From Bacteroidales bacterium (GTDB taxonomy: Bacteria; Bacteroidota; Bacteroidia; Bacteroidales; UBA3824): a stretch of DNA of 64,000 nucleotides. The notes under the pieces were generated by a model. It was given only the letters and a program-made list of their open reading frames with translations. It was not told where the DNA came from and did not search any database. Position 1 is the first letter of the stretch. Each line of letters begins with the position of its first letter. The stretch is from positions 145,869 through 209,868 of the forward strand of contig JAFPZK010000016.1 in NCBI GenBank assembly GCA_017417315.1. Direction: 5' to 3'. This document shows positions 24,148-33,842 of this stretch, piece after piece. A program made the position numbers and the translations under genes.

Positions 24148-26436
24148 TTACAAAATTTTTATTGTTTTGGAATGTGGTTGAATTTCAGCGGGATAACCTT
24201 TGATTAAAACTTTTACGGTTTTGCTGCCGAGGTTTTCTACGCTGACACTGTCTCTTACGACTTCGATTTTCAAAAGTGTGTCTCTGTGCATAATTTTGAA
24301 AGCGTATTTCTGCCATTTTTCGGGGATAATCGGGTCGAAACTCGGCACTCCGTCTTTTATTCTCATTCCGCCGAAACCTTGAACTATCGTCATCCAAGTT
24401 CCGCCCATCGAAGTAATGTGGCAGCCGTCGCAGGTGTCGTTGTTGTAATCGTCTAAGTCTAAACGGCTTGCGTTGAGATAATATTGATATGCCTTGTCGA
24501 ATAATCCGACTTTTGCCGCCAAAATATTGTGAATACAACTCGACAAAGAACTTTCATGGACGGTGAACTGTTCGTAGAACTCGAAATTGCGTTTTATAGT
24601 TTCGTTATCAAACTGATTTTCAAAGAAATAAAGTCCTTGTAAAACGTCAGCCTGTTTTATGTAGCAACTTCTTAAAATTCTGTCCCAAGACCAATGTTGG
24701 TTAATCGGGCGGACTTTCGGGTCGAGTTCGCTTACGGGTATTAACTCTTTGTCTAAGAAACCGTCATGTTGAATGAAGACTTTACGTTTTTCGTCATAAC
24801 CGAGATACATTTTTTCGATGATGTCTTTCCATTTTTCGGTTTCTTGTTCGTTGAAGTCGCAAACAGTTTTAATGCGCTGATAATCAGCGGCGTAATTATT
24901 TTTGACGAAATCAATTGCCCAAAGTGTGTATTTTAAATTCTGAACCGCCGAATACGAAGTATACCAGTTGTTGTTGACGTTGTTTTCGTATTCGTTAGGA
25001 CCTGTAACTCCGAGCATTACGTATTTTTCTTTGTCAGTAGACCAGTTGACGCGTTGTGCCCAAAATCTTGAAATTCCGATTAAAACTTCCAAACCGTATT
25101 CCGCTAAATATTTGTCTTCGCCGGTGTAATCAACGTAAATGCGGACTGCGTTTGCGATTGCGGCGTTGCGGTGTATTTCTTCAAACGTGATTTCCCATTC
25201 GTTATGACATTCTTCGCCGTTTGCCGTTACCATCGGATAAAGTGCCGCGCCGTGAGTAAAGCCGAGTTTTTCAGCGTTTTCGATTGCTTTTTTTAGGTGT
25301 TTCCAACGGTATACTAAAAGCGAATGAGCAACTTTTTTGTCAGCCGTTGCGAGATAAAACGGCAAGCAGTAAGCCTCTGTGTCCCAATATGTTGTGCCGC
25401 CGTATTTTTCGCCGGTAAAACCTTTGGGTCCGATGTTCAAACGCTCGTCTCTGCCGGTGTAGGTTTGGTTTAACTGAAAAATGTTGAAACGTATGCCTTG
25501 TTGAGCGGCAACGTCCCCTTCGATGATGATGTCAGATTCTTTCCATTTTTCGTCCCAAGCGTTTTCCTGCTCTTTCAAAAGCGTGTCAAAACCGTCATTT
25601 GCGGCTTTTTTCAGACTTTCCAAAGTTTTGGAGAGAAGTTCGTTTTCGCCGTAATACATAGTTGAAGTTACGGCTGCATATTTATAAATAGTGAAACTTT
25701 TATTCTCCGTTAATTGAACCGTATATTGTTTTGCGGCGTATTTTTCTTTTGAAACTGATTTAGTGTCAATGACCTCAGGGAGAAAGTTGATAACAGCCGT
25801 GCAAACGCGGAATTTCGTTTTTTTAGTTTCGGCGGTAACGAAAATGTTTTCGTCTGCGGCTTTGTCGATTTCAATCCAGAATTTTTCGTCGTAATTGGAA
25901 TCTTCGTTTTTGATGTCGGCATCAACACCGCTGGTAATTACTGCCTTTGCGGAGAAATTTTTCGGAGTAACAGTGTATTTTATTGCTGCATTTTCGTCTC
26001 TTGCGATAGAGAGAAATCTCGTTGAATTAACTTCCAAACGTTTTCCGCTCTCTGTTTCGACGGTGAAACTGCGTTCCAAAACGCCGCGTTTCATATCCAA
26101 AACTCTTGAAAAATTTTCAACTTTGCATTTTGCCAAATCGAGTTCTTCACCTTCTATATTGATTTTTATGCCTGTCCAGTCGGGCGCATTGAGCATTTTG
26201 GCGAAATATTCGGGATAGCCGTTTTTCCACCAGCCGACACGGGTTTTGTCAGGATAATAAACGCCTGAAACATAGTTTCCTTGAAGAGTTTTGCCTGAGA
26301 ATGTCTCTTCAAAATTGGCTCTTTGACCGAATTTTCCGTTGCCGAGCGAACAAATGCTCTCAGAGATTTTGTTGTAATCGGGATTAAATTTATCCTCGAT
26401 GATTTTCCATGGATCGTGTTTGATATAACTTTTCAT
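24148..26436 (-). CDS. GH65 family glycoside phosphorylase, maltose phosphorylase-like
   Basis: 762 residues, full length, no signal peptide, so cytoplasmic. GH65 marks: FGQRANFEETFSG near the N-terminus, GTTYWDTEAYCLPF, ECHNEWEITFEEIHRN, VTGPNEYE with the presumed general acid Glu482, and IKQADV which helps bind phosphate. It would split maltose (or a related alpha-glucobiose) with phosphate to beta-glucose-1-phosphate and glucose. Exact disaccharide cannot be read from sequence. First gene of the operon under glucan-regulon promoter 3; the partner makes short maltodextrins outside the cytoplasm. The usual beta-phosphoglucomutase is not in the operon. Confidence 0.92.
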   Translation of the reverse strand: MKSYIKHDPWKIIEDKFNPDYNKISESICSLGNGKFGQRANFEETFSGKTLQGNYVSGVYYPDKTRVGWWKNGYPEYFAKMLNAPDWTGIKINIEGEELDLAKCKVENFSRVLDMKRGVLERSFTVETESGKRLEVNSTRFLSIARDENAAIKYTVTPKNFSAKAVITSGVDADIKNEDSNYDEKFWIEIDKAADENIFVTAETKKTKFRVCTAVINFLPEVIDTKSVSKEKYAAKQYTVQLTENKSFTIYKYAAVTSTMYYGENELLSKTLESLKKAANDGFDTLLKEQENAWDEKWKESDIIIEGDVAAQQGIRFNIFQLNQTYTGRDERLNIGPKGFTGEKYGGTTYWDTEAYCLPFYLATADKKVAHSLLVYRWKHLKKAIENAEKLGFTHGAALYPMVTANGEECHNEWEITFEEIHRNAAIANAVRIYVDYTGEDKYLAEYGLEVLIGISRFWAQRVNWSTDKEKYVMLGVTGPNEYENNVNNNWYTSYSAVQNLKYTLWAIDFVKNNYAADYQRIKTVCDFNEQETEKWKDIIEKMYLGYDEKRKVFIQHDGFLDKELIPVSELDPKVRPINQHWSWDRILRSCYIKQADVLQGLYFFENQFDNETIKRNFEFYEQFTVHESSLSSCIHNILAAKVGLFDKAYQYYLNASRLDLDDYNNDTCDGCHITSMGGTWMTIVQGFGGMRIKDGVPSFDPIIPEKWQKYAFKIMHRDTLLKIEVVRDSVSVENLGSKTVKVLIKGYPAEIQPHSKTIKIL

Positions 26437-26467
26437 TTTTTTCCTTACTTAATTTTGTTTTCTGCTG

Positions 26468-26543
26468 CAATTTTACGGGTTATTTTGCGGAAAATCTTAA
26501 TTTTTTAGTCAAAATGAACGGAAAAATTGCGCAAACGATTGCG
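26468..26543 (-). promoter_or_regulatory. glucan-regulon promoter 3: -7 box and LacI-type operator
   Basis: Minus-strand TAAAATTG at 26468-26475 and CGCAAACGATTGCG at 26530-26543. Centre distance 65.0 bp. The palindrome is followed by GCAATCGTT (from 26543 on), a second overlapping half-site arrangement. Confidence 0.7.
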
Positions 26544-26550
26544 CAATCGT

Positions 26551-26593
26551 TATAAAAAAGGGGCTGTCAAGAAAAATTTTTTTTTTGACAGCC
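26551..26593 (-). terminator. terminator of the lysozyme gene
   Basis: GGCTGTCAA (26562-26570) pairs with TTGACAGCC (26585-26593). On the minus strand CCTTTTTT follows the stem. It lies just before the GH65 operator. Confidence 0.8.
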
Positions 26594-26653
26594 GCCTGAT
26601 TATAGTCGAAGAATCGGTTTCTTTTTATGTCCCTCTATCTTTTTTTAGTCCCT

Positions 26654-27307
26654 CTATTTAGAAAAGAATACCTTCTCCGAATTTTTTTTATGTGCTATGT
26701 ATAATGAATCGTCTTTGTGCCACATTGCGTTTTCCCAACGTTGAATACCCGCACCTACTTTTGAATAAATTTTTGCCCCGGTTTTATAATCGGTGTAATA
26801 ACACCATTTTGAAAATTCTTCATCGACGGGTGCGTTTCTTTTTATCGCCTTGCGCAGCGAACTTTTTAAAAACGCAGTTATGCCTTTGCTGTAAATGAAA
26901 TGTGCGACCGCTAATTTACGGCTGCCTTTTAGTTGCGGAGTGTACTTTGAGGCAAGGTTATATGCCCGCGAAAAATCGTCTCTTAAAAGACTATCTGCAA
27001 ATTCTTTGCTAATTTTGTCCGCAAATTTTTCTCCTTTTTTGATAACATGTCCGTATCCGATGGTTCTTCTGCCGGATACACAAACGTATTCTTTGCCGCC
27101 GGCATAGCCTTCGTGTGCTTTGATAAAGTTAATCGCGGTTTCGTAATTCGCTTTTTCGCTGCACATAAGAGCGTTTTCCAAATCGAAATTTTCTGTTTTA
27201 CAATTTTTTTCCAATTCAGAATCCCATTTTTCTGACAGCGACCTTGTTGTCGGCATACCTATCAGAATCACGGGAATCAAAACCAAAGATGTAATAATTT
27301 TTTTCAT
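26654..27307 (-). CDS. GH24 phage-type lysozyme, exported
   Basis: 217 residues from the ATG at 27307, giving a signal peptide or anchor (MKKIITSLVLIPVILIG); a longer frame upstream lacks one. Catalytic Glu66 in KAHEGY and Thr82 in GRRTIGYGH match Glu11 and Thr26 of T4 lysozyme. It should cut the glycan strands of peptidoglycan in the periplasm. No holin or other phage genes are near, so this is a domesticated or house-keeping muramidase. A near-consensus -7 box (GACCTTTG, minus, 27375-27382) is upstream. Confidence 0.88.
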   Translation of the reverse strand: MKKIITSLVLIPVILIGMPTTRSLSEKWDSELEKNCKTENFDLENALMCSEKANYETAINFIKAHEGYAGGKEYVCVSGRRTIGYGHVIKKGEKFADKISKEFADSLLRDDFSRAYNLASKYTPQLKGSRKLAVAHFIYSKGITAFLKSSLRKAIKRNAPVDEEFSKWCYYTDYKTGAKIYSKVGAGIQRWENAMWHKDDSLYIAHKKNSEKVFFSK

Positions 27308-27608
27308 ATTTAGTTTCGTTAGTTCGGCAATCATTATTTTTATTGCCCCGTTCACCCTTGTTTGAATGACGCTGCAAAGGTCGTGTCTTTTTTTTTCTTA
27401 GCCAAAAAAAAGTGATGATTTTCTATATTTTACTTTACTTAGAGTAAAATGTATTTTTATAAAAGGAAAGTTTAGAAGTATAAATGTAAACTGTCAAAGT
27501 TAATAATACATTACATATAGTAAAATATTCATAAAATACAAGTTTATTTTATGTTTATCGGTACTTTAAACTTTTATTAAGAAGTGTGTTAATTAGAGTT
27601 AACGTAGA
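27308..27608. other. AT-rich gap without a gene
   Basis: 301 bp between the lysozyme and the small-protein pair. Apart from the possible lysozyme promoter at 27375-27382 and a short palindrome TTTTACT...AGTAAAA near 27429-27450, nothing is seen. Confidence 0.6.
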
Positions 27609-27824
27609 TTATTTTGAATATTTTCCGTAGTCGTTGAACTTTACCCACCAGTTGAAAAAGACGTCGAAAGTAACAATATTTTCCCCGAACTCCTTGATGT
27701 AAGCGTCCTTTTCTTCTTCCGTTACGTTGACACGCTTAATCTTGTAGCTCCAATCGTCTCTGACGGCGAGTGCATACCCGCCGATCATCGTACTTTCTTC
27801 AAATATTTTAACACTTTCGTTCAT
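27609..27824 (-). CDS. small protein, tandem paralogue 2
   Basis: 71 residues, soluble and acidic. Shares the plan VKIF-x-E, GGYALAVRDDW, YKIKRVNVTEEEKDAYI, FGENIVTFD, FFNWW with the gene 53 bp upstream. No family recognised. The conservation of Trp, Asp and the spacing between the two copies shows a real folded domain. Probably co-transcribed with its partner. Confidence 0.75.
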   Translation of the reverse strand: MNESVKIFEESTMIGGYALAVRDDWSYKIKRVNVTEEEKDAYIKEFGENIVTFDVFFNWWVKFNDYGKYSK

Positions 27825-27877
27825 TTTTAAAAAAAATTCCCTTATACGTTTGATTATTAAAATATATTCTTTTTTGT

Positions 27878-28108
27878 TTATACAAGTCCTACTTTAACCG
27901 TTGAAACTTTTCGTCCGCCGAGTTGTTTCCACCAAGAAAAAAACTCGTTGTAAGTTATGATTTGCTCGCCGAAGGTTGAGATGTAAGCCTCTTTTTCGCC
28001 TTCGGTGATACTTACTTGTTTTAGTTTGTAGTTCCAATCGTCTCTTACCGTTAACGTAAAACCACCTAAAACGGGACATTCCGTAAATATTTTAACTGCT
28101 TTTTCCAT
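27878..28108 (-). CDS. small protein, tandem paralogue 1
   Basis: 76 residues, about half identical to the following gene: AVKIFTECPVLGGFTLTVRD, then DWNYKLKQVSITEGEKEAYI, FGEQIITYNEFFSWW. Ends with a short basic tail absent from the copy. Function unknown. Lies 54 bp downstream of the transporter-HEAT fusion on the same strand. Confidence 0.75.
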   Translation of the reverse strand: MEKAVKIFTECPVLGGFTLTVRDDWNYKLKQVSITEGEKEAYISTFGEQIITYNEFFSWWKQLGGRKVSTVKVGLV

Positions 28109-28162
28109 GATTCGATTTTTTTGTGTTCACAGTAAATACTTACAACATACGTGCCGAAATTG

Positions 28163-31100
28163 TTAATCTGCATTAACCTTTTCGTGTTCTTCCGTTTCTG
28201 CTCGCATAGCCCTGTTGTTTTCGTCAAAAACGTAAGGAATGATTTCGGTTTTGCGGATTAAAATATCGTAATAGATATATTTGTTAATCAGCATTACCGT
28301 ACAATCCTTTTTAGCAATCAGAGAGGTTACGTCTCTGTCAAGGTTTACTCCGCGTGCTATAATATCGTTTTTGAAGAAATAAATGCTGTCAGTTGACGAA
28401 TTACTTGTACTCAAAGTACCTTTTGCGACAATAATCAAGTTGTCGCTTTCTTCTTCGGTGTCAATTTCGTCATCTTTATTAAGGTGTTTTACGCTGAGGT
28501 ATTCCGAAAATTTTATCAACAGGTTTTCGGGCAGGCTTACGAAAAGCGGATGCCTTTTTATCATTTTCAACCTGTCGGTAAGCAGCGGACTGTCGGTTTT
28601 TAAGTCGGAGAGGAGTTTCTGTTTTTTCTCCGTCATATTGCCGAGATAGTCGCCGCATTTAAGCGGGTTTTCCTCGTAAACTATTTTTGCCGCAACCGAA
28701 TAGACGATTTCTTCCGTGTGATAAAGGCACAAGAAAATTTCGTCAGGAATTTCTGATTTGCGGATTTTGGTCAAAACGTCTTCGATGTTTGTGCTGACCC
28801 AAAGCGTCAAATCTTTGTAATCAATAACGCTTGAACGCTGCGAATCGTTGATTTTTGATTTGTGCTGTTTCCCCAAAAGTTCCACTGCTTTTGAAACCGT
28901 CCATGCGTCAAGTTTAGAATATTCCCTTTTGATGATTGCTTTCAGGCGGTCTTCAAAAGAGAGTTTTTCCTGCGGGAAAAATCCCGAAAGTTTTTTGATT
29001 TTTTGTACTGATGCCAAGTCTTCAAAAAGCGGCGTGATTATCTGTTTTAAATCTTTGGAGAAATTGTTGTCGATAATTTCAACCGCAAAGATGTTGTTTT
29101 TACCGATTATGTTCTTCTGAATGAGGTTAATAAGCCTCGGTTCGTTGATAAAAGACAAAAGGTTGAAAAGCACTTCGATATTGTTTTCTCTTTCCATATC
29201 GAGAGCCTGAAAAAGTTTCAAAGTGTTTTTTTCGTCTTCGATGTCTTCCAAAGACGACATTATCCAAACAATATTTTCGACGATGTCCGAAATTTTTTGT
29301 TTGATAATCATTATATCCTTTTCGTCCGTTGCCTGAAACTTACAGAAATTAAGCGCACTGATAACGGCAAGTTGTACTTCTCTGTTAGGATAATTTATGT
29401 TTTTGATAAGGTGAGCCCTTGCCGGAGCAGACCCGAATTTCGCATACAACTCTATGATTCTGAGCAATATGTCAGGATCTTTGCATTTGTCGAAGTATTC
29501 GTTAAGAGCCGGCAAAACTCTGTCGCCCATATCCAACAAAACAGTTCCTGCCGTGTTGTAATATTCCACCGATTCAAGCAGCGAAATCAGTTTGTAAATG
29601 ATTCTCTGCGTGCGGAGTTTTCCCGCGAGGGTGATTGCAGCAGATTTTACGTTTCTGTCTTCGCAGTCAAGAAGTCTGAAAATAATGTCTTCGTTTAAAT
29701 ATTTGTCGGAAGACATCATTACTTTTATCAGTTTTATTTTGTCGCTGACGTATGCACTTGTTTCTAAGGCGGTAATATCGTCGTCAGTGATGTCCTTTAT
29801 ATCGTCAAAATCGAGATAGTTGACCGCTCTTTCAGAAAGCAGTTTTATTTCGATGTTATTGCTGTCTTTGTTGACGGTTTTGCATGAGGCGGCGATACGT
29901 TTTCTCCACGTCGGGTCTATGCTTTTCAAAACCGATTTTATAACCGCAGTATCTTCTATTTCAAGAAGTTGTGTGGCATAACTTTCGAGACTTCGCGGCG
30001 AAGTTTCTGCCAAAACCGTTACTGCCAAGTTCTGAACCTTCTGATTGTTGTTCTTGACGTATTTTCTGATTAATTCTGCGCCGTACTGATTTTTAGCGAC
30101 ATCGCGGCGTTTTTCTTTCGAGATGTCGGCAACGATTTGTTTTATCGTGGCTTTGTAACTGACGTACAAGTTTTTGCTGCTGATTGCCCACAAAACCAAA
30201 ATCGGAATAAAACAAATCAGAAAATATCTGAAATCATATTCGCCCGTCAGTTTTATCAGAGAGTTGACGCCCCAGATGACAACGCCCGCAATACCGGTCG
30301 AAAACTGTTGAACCACACCTACTTTTGTTTGTACTTCGGCTTTTTCGTTTTCGGGCAGAGGTTGATAAAGTATGTTGAAAGCGGGGTCGTCAAGTCCGCG
30401 TCTTAAAATTCTTTCCTGAGATTTGTTAATCGTGATTAAAATCAAAAACATTATCACGTTAACACTCCAAAACAGACCAACAAAGGCTGCTAAGGTTACC
30501 ACAACAACCATACATAACGGCAAAATCATAAGACCTAACTTCACGCCGTATTTACTCAAAATTTTTGCGGAGTAAAACGACAGAAGAAGTTCTCCAATTT
30601 TAAGACCCGCATATACGAGGGTCAAAAACTGAGCCGTATTGTCGGGGTGAATTTGTATTTTTACCGTTGAAAGAAACGAAAAGTCCGTGATGTAAATAAT
30701 TGTCATCGAGAGCGTTGCGCAGATGAAAATGTATTTAAAATACGGTCTTTTCAGCATTTGCAACAAGCCCGTGCCGTCTTCCGGCTGTTTGAAAGAAATC
30801 AATTTTTTGTTTTCTTCTGCCAAACGTTTTTTCTCTTCTTTAAGTTTTTCGGGGTATTTATTGTAAAGAGAAATTAGTGTCAAAATGCCGACAATAAAAC
30901 TTAACGCACTGATAAACAATAATGTATACGAGTGAGAAATAACGTTTTTCAAAAGCGGGATTATCAAATAACCGAGCATTGCCGCCAAAACGCCGCCGAT
31001 ACTAAACAGCGCGAAAATTCTTTTTACCTGTACCAAGTTCAAGAATTTCAGCGACAAAGCACCCGTTTCTATGCCTATCATCGACAAGAATGGCCATGCC

Positions 31101-31465
31101 CAAATAAAGACAAAGAAACTCAGATATTTAGGGTCCACGTGTCCGACAAAAAACGGCGAGGCAAGCGTTACTATCGTCATAAACGAAAGGGCAAACATAA
31201 AAAGTTTGCGGCTGTCAATCACTTTTTGCGCCCAAGAGTAAAGTTGTGTGAACACAAAACCTGCGATTCCCGAAACCATATATGCGTATGGTAACTGTTC
31301 GCTGCCGAAATAGCGAATAAATTCAGAGTTTGCGGGTGTGAAATAGAATGCACCGCCCAAACCGAGAAAAAACGAATGAGCAAACAGCATGAGAAAAATC
31401 GGTATCTCCTGCTGTCTCAAATCGAAATTCTTGACTAAAAAATGTGATAATGTCAGTTTCTTCAT
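28163..31465 (-). CDS. membrane transporter-like domain fused to HEAT repeats and a cNMP-binding-like domain
   Basis: 1100 residues from the ATG at 31465 (an upstream in-frame ATG at 31510 adds 15 residues). Residues about 1-430 hold about 12 membrane helices resembling MFS or ATP/ADP-antiporter-like proteins (ending near LICFIPILVLWAISSKN). About 450-960 is helical HEAT-type repeat sequence (DRNVKSAAITLAGKL and similar). About 985-1085 is like a cyclic-nucleotide-binding domain (PLFVSLPENLLIKFSEYLSV ... LIIVAKGTLS). The phosphate-binding cassette is poor, so ligand binding is doubtful. Substrate unknown. Such fusions occur in Bacteroidota; this one could be a regulated carrier or a sensor using a transporter fold. 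Confidence 0.8.
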   Translation of the reverse strand: MKKLTLSHFLVKNFDLRQQEIPIFLMLFAHSFFLGLGGAFYFTPANSEFIRYFGSEQLPYAYMVSGIAGFVFTQLYSWAQKVIDSRKLFMFALSFMTIVTLASPFFVGHVDPKYLSFFVFIWAWPFLSMIGIETGALSLKFLNLVQVKRIFALFSIGGVLAAMLGYLIIPLLKNVISHSYTLLFISALSFIVGILTLISLYNKYPEKLKEEKKRLAEENKKLISFKQPEDGTGLLQMLKRPYFKYIFICATLSMTIIYITDFSFLSTVKIQIHPDNTAQFLTLVYAGLKIGELLLSFYSAKILSKYGVKLGLMILPLCMVVVVTLAAFVGLFWSVNVIMFLILITINKSQERILRRGLDDPAFNILYQPLPENEKAEVQTKVGVVQQFSTGIAGVVIWGVNSLIKLTGEYDFRYFLICFIPILVLWAISSKNLYVSYKATIKQIVADISKEKRRDVAKNQYGAELIRKYVKNNNQKVQNLAVTVLAETSPRSLESYATQLLEIEDTAVIKSVLKSIDPTWRKRIAASCKTVNKDSNNIEIKLLSERAVNYLDFDDIKDITDDDITALETSAYVSDKIKLIKVMMSSDKYLNEDIIFRLLDCEDRNVKSAAITLAGKLRTQRIIYKLISLLESVEYYNTAGTVLLDMGDRVLPALNEYFDKCKDPDILLRIIELYAKFGSAPARAHLIKNINYPNREVQLAVISALNFCKFQATDEKDIMIIKQKISDIVENIVWIMSSLEDIEDEKNTLKLFQALDMERENNIEVLFNLLSFINEPRLINLIQKNIIGKNNIFAVEIIDNNFSKDLKQIITPLFEDLASVQKIKKLSGFFPQEKLSFEDRLKAIIKREYSKLDAWTVSKAVELLGKQHKSKINDSQRSSVIDYKDLTLWVSTNIEDVLTKIRKSEIPDEIFLCLYHTEEIVYSVAAKIVYEENPLKCGDYLGNMTEKKQKLLSDLKTDSPLLTDRLKMIKRHPLFVSLPENLLIKFSEYLSVKHLNKDDEIDTEEESDNLIIVAKGTLSTSNSSTDSIYFFKNDIIARGVNLDRDVTSLIAKKDCTVMLINKYIYYDILIRKTEIIPYVFDENNRAMRAETEEHEKVNAD

Positions 31466-31620
31466 CTCTGAATTTTTTTCCCAGAATTTGTACTTTATAT
31501 TAAAATGCAATATGTATACCGAACTTTTTTTGAAAGATATTTTTTTTAAAAATTCAGGTATAGTTTAGATTGCAAAATTACAAAAATATTTTTAATATTT
31601 ACCACTCGCATTAAAAAAAA

Positions 31621-33741
31621 TTACACCCTGATTCCTATCAGCAATTGGTCATCGAGTTGTTTTGTTTTTTTGCCTTCATAGTCCATCCAATTTGCAACGT
31701 TTGCTTTTATTGAAGACTGCTGAATTTCAGGCGAAAAGTCCGAAATGTTCGACAGAAGTTCCAGCAAGTTTTTCTGAGAAAATTTTGCCTTGCCGTCCTC
31801 ACCGCCGAATTGGTCGGGAATTCCGTCCGAAAAAGCGTAAAACATATCGCCTTTTTCGGTCTTGATGACATAATTGGTGAAATCCTTGTCTATTTTTTTT
31901 ATGTTGTAACCGATACAAAGTTTGTCCGGTTTTATAACCGTGGCTTCGTTTTGCCTTACCATAACCAGCGGTCGTTTTGCTCCTGCGTATTGAAGCGTAT
32001 TGTTTTTCTCATCAACCACCATAAGCGCCATATCAATACCGTCTTCGATGTTGCCGCCGCTTTTTGACCACGATTCCAAAAATTTGTTTTTTACCGCATC
32101 AAGAAGTTCGCTTGCCGTTGTTTGCGGTGTTATGGTAGCAAAACAGTCGCTTATGACCGAAATTCCGAGCATACTGAGCAACGCTCCCGGTACGCCGTGT
32201 CCCGTACAGTCTGCCGTGATGAGGTATTTTCTGCTATCATCGGTTGCCGCCCAATAAAAGTCGCCCGAAACGATGTCTTTGGGCTGCCAATAGACGAAAT
32301 TTTCGGGGAAAATCTTATCCATCATTTCTTTTGACGGAACAGCCGCTTTTTGTATTCTTTGCGCATAACGTATCGAACCTACAAGATGTTCGTTGATGTC
32401 TTTGAGGTTGTTTCTTTGCTCTTCGATGAGGGCGTTCTGAGTTTTGATTTCTTCTGTTTGACTTAAAATTTTGTCTTGAAGTTCTTGTAATTTCTTGTTT
32501 CTGAAATTAATATCTTCGTTAGTTTTTTTCAAAGTTTGGTTTACGCGGTTTGTTCTGCGCAGTTGAATGACTTTAATTACGGCAATTATCAAAACTATCA
32601 ATATCACGGCTAACATACCGTTGTTTTGGATTCCGGCTCTTTCTTTTTCTAATTCAAAAAGTTTTTCGCGTTCTTTTGCTTCTCTTTCATAATCGGCTAA
32701 TTTTGCTTTGTATTGCGTTTCCGATTGATTGCGCTCGTATTTTGCGCACGTCTCCGATGAAAATTTTTTGTGGTCTATCAGCCTTTGTTCTGCGGAAAGT
32801 TTCAAGTAGTTCTTATAATCGTTAACGGCTTTGTAGTAAGTACATGCCCCCCAAACATAAAAGCAATTAGACACATCATCAAATTCGTATCGGTCGAATG
32901 TTTCCAAACTTTTTTTTGCTGCTGAAAAATTATTTTTAGCGCAAAAAAGCGCGATTTTTGCCCGAAACATATAGAGTTTGACTATGGGGGAGTCGTTAGA
33001 TAATTTCAAACCGGCACAGTAAATAGTATCTGCCCGTGCCAGAAACTCTGCTGCGCGTTTTTCGTCCGAAAACTCCATTGCATTAATGTACATCAGCGGA
33101 ATGTTGCTGCATGCGTTTACAAATATATTGAACAATTCGGGGATTTCCGCCGCCATTCGGAAATATTTTTCGCATTTTTCCAATGCGTCTAAAAGAGAGG
33201 TTGTGTCGTTGTCAACTTCATAAGAATCGCCTTTTGCCAATGCTATTGTAAGTTCTGTTTCTATAATGGAATTTTTAGCGTTTGTTGCCTTGTCTATTTC
33301 AAGTTTTTTGTTAAGATATTCCAAAGCAAAATCGTAAATGCACATTTCGGCGTATATTAAACTGAGGTTATAATATATATCGCCTAAAAGTACGGTGTCT
33401 TTGAGATTTTGGGCTATTGAAAGTGATTTGTCTAAATACGTTAGTGCATCAGAATAACGCATATTGTTGGAATACGACCTTGCCGTTTCAAATAAGTAAT
33501 GTGCTATCTCCGCAGTATCTTTTAATTTATAACAGATTTCTAAGCCTTCTAAAACGTATTTGTCAAAATTTTCATAATTACCTTCGGCTTTGCAGGTCTC
33601 TATTTTTTGTGTTAACGAGTTTAAATTCGCCCTCATTCCCGCAGTGTCAATAGTTGAGGTATTGCTCTGACTTTCAGCCGATTTAGAAAAAGTCAAAAGC
33701 AACACAGCCGTAAAAATGAATATATATATTTTTGTTTTCAT
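31621..33741 (-). CDS. TPR-SpoIIE serine phosphatase, membrane anchored
   Basis: 706 residues. Signal peptide MKTKIYIFIFTAVLLLTFSK; TPR-like helices about 40-340; one membrane helix MLAVILIVLIIAVIKVIQL around 375; coiled coil (QELQDKILSQTEEIKTQNAL); SIRYAQRIQKAAV linker; PP2C/SpoIIE domain with KDIVSGDFYWAATDDSRK, TADCTGHGVPGALLSMLG and FSDGIPDQFGG. Architecture matches the gene at 5332. Exact -7 box at 33761-33768. No partner gene is adjacent. Confidence 0.9.
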   Translation of the reverse strand: MKTKIYIFIFTAVLLLTFSKSAESQSNTSTIDTAGMRANLNSLTQKIETCKAEGNYENFDKYVLEGLEICYKLKDTAEIAHYLFETARSYSNNMRYSDALTYLDKSLSIAQNLKDTVLLGDIYYNLSLIYAEMCIYDFALEYLNKKLEIDKATNAKNSIIETELTIALAKGDSYEVDNDTTSLLDALEKCEKYFRMAAEIPELFNIFVNACSNIPLMYINAMEFSDEKRAAEFLARADTIYCAGLKLSNDSPIVKLYMFRAKIALFCAKNNFSAAKKSLETFDRYEFDDVSNCFYVWGACTYYKAVNDYKNYLKLSAEQRLIDHKKFSSETCAKYERNQSETQYKAKLADYEREAKEREKLFELEKERAGIQNNGMLAVILIVLIIAVIKVIQLRRTNRVNQTLKKTNEDINFRNKKLQELQDKILSQTEEIKTQNALIEEQRNNLKDINEHLVGSIRYAQRIQKAAVPSKEMMDKIFPENFVYWQPKDIVSGDFYWAATDDSRKYLITADCTGHGVPGALLSMLGISVISDCFATITPQTTASELLDAVKNKFLESWSKSGGNIEDGIDMALMVVDEKNNTLQYAGAKRPLVMVRQNEATVIKPDKLCIGYNIKKIDKDFTNYVIKTEKGDMFYAFSDGIPDQFGGEDGKAKFSQKNLLELLSNISDFSPEIQQSSIKANVANWMDYEGKKTKQLDDQLLIGIRV

Positions 33742-33760
33742 GTCAATTTTTTTCTAAGCG

Positions 33761-33768
33761 CAAAATTA
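33761..33768 (-). promoter_or_regulatory. -7 promoter element of the TPR-SpoIIE gene
   Basis: Minus-strand TAATTTTG, exact consensus, 19 bp upstream of the start at 33741. Confidence 0.55.
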
Positions 33769-33813
33769 CTGTGATATTTTAAGAATTACAAATATTATTC
33801 CACAGATTTTTTA

Positions 33814-33821
33814 TATCTTTG
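33814..33821 (+). promoter_or_regulatory. -7 promoter element of the 56-residue membrane protein
   Basis: TATCTTTG, exact consensus, 21 bp upstream of the ATG at 33843. Confidence 0.6.
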
Positions 33822-33842
33822 CGCTTAAAAATTTCTTAATAT

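Noticed and set aside
26654..27307. Prophage remnant suggested by the phage-type lysozyme
   Set aside because: No holin, portal, terminase, integrase or tail gene nearby; the protein has a signal peptide and its own terminator.
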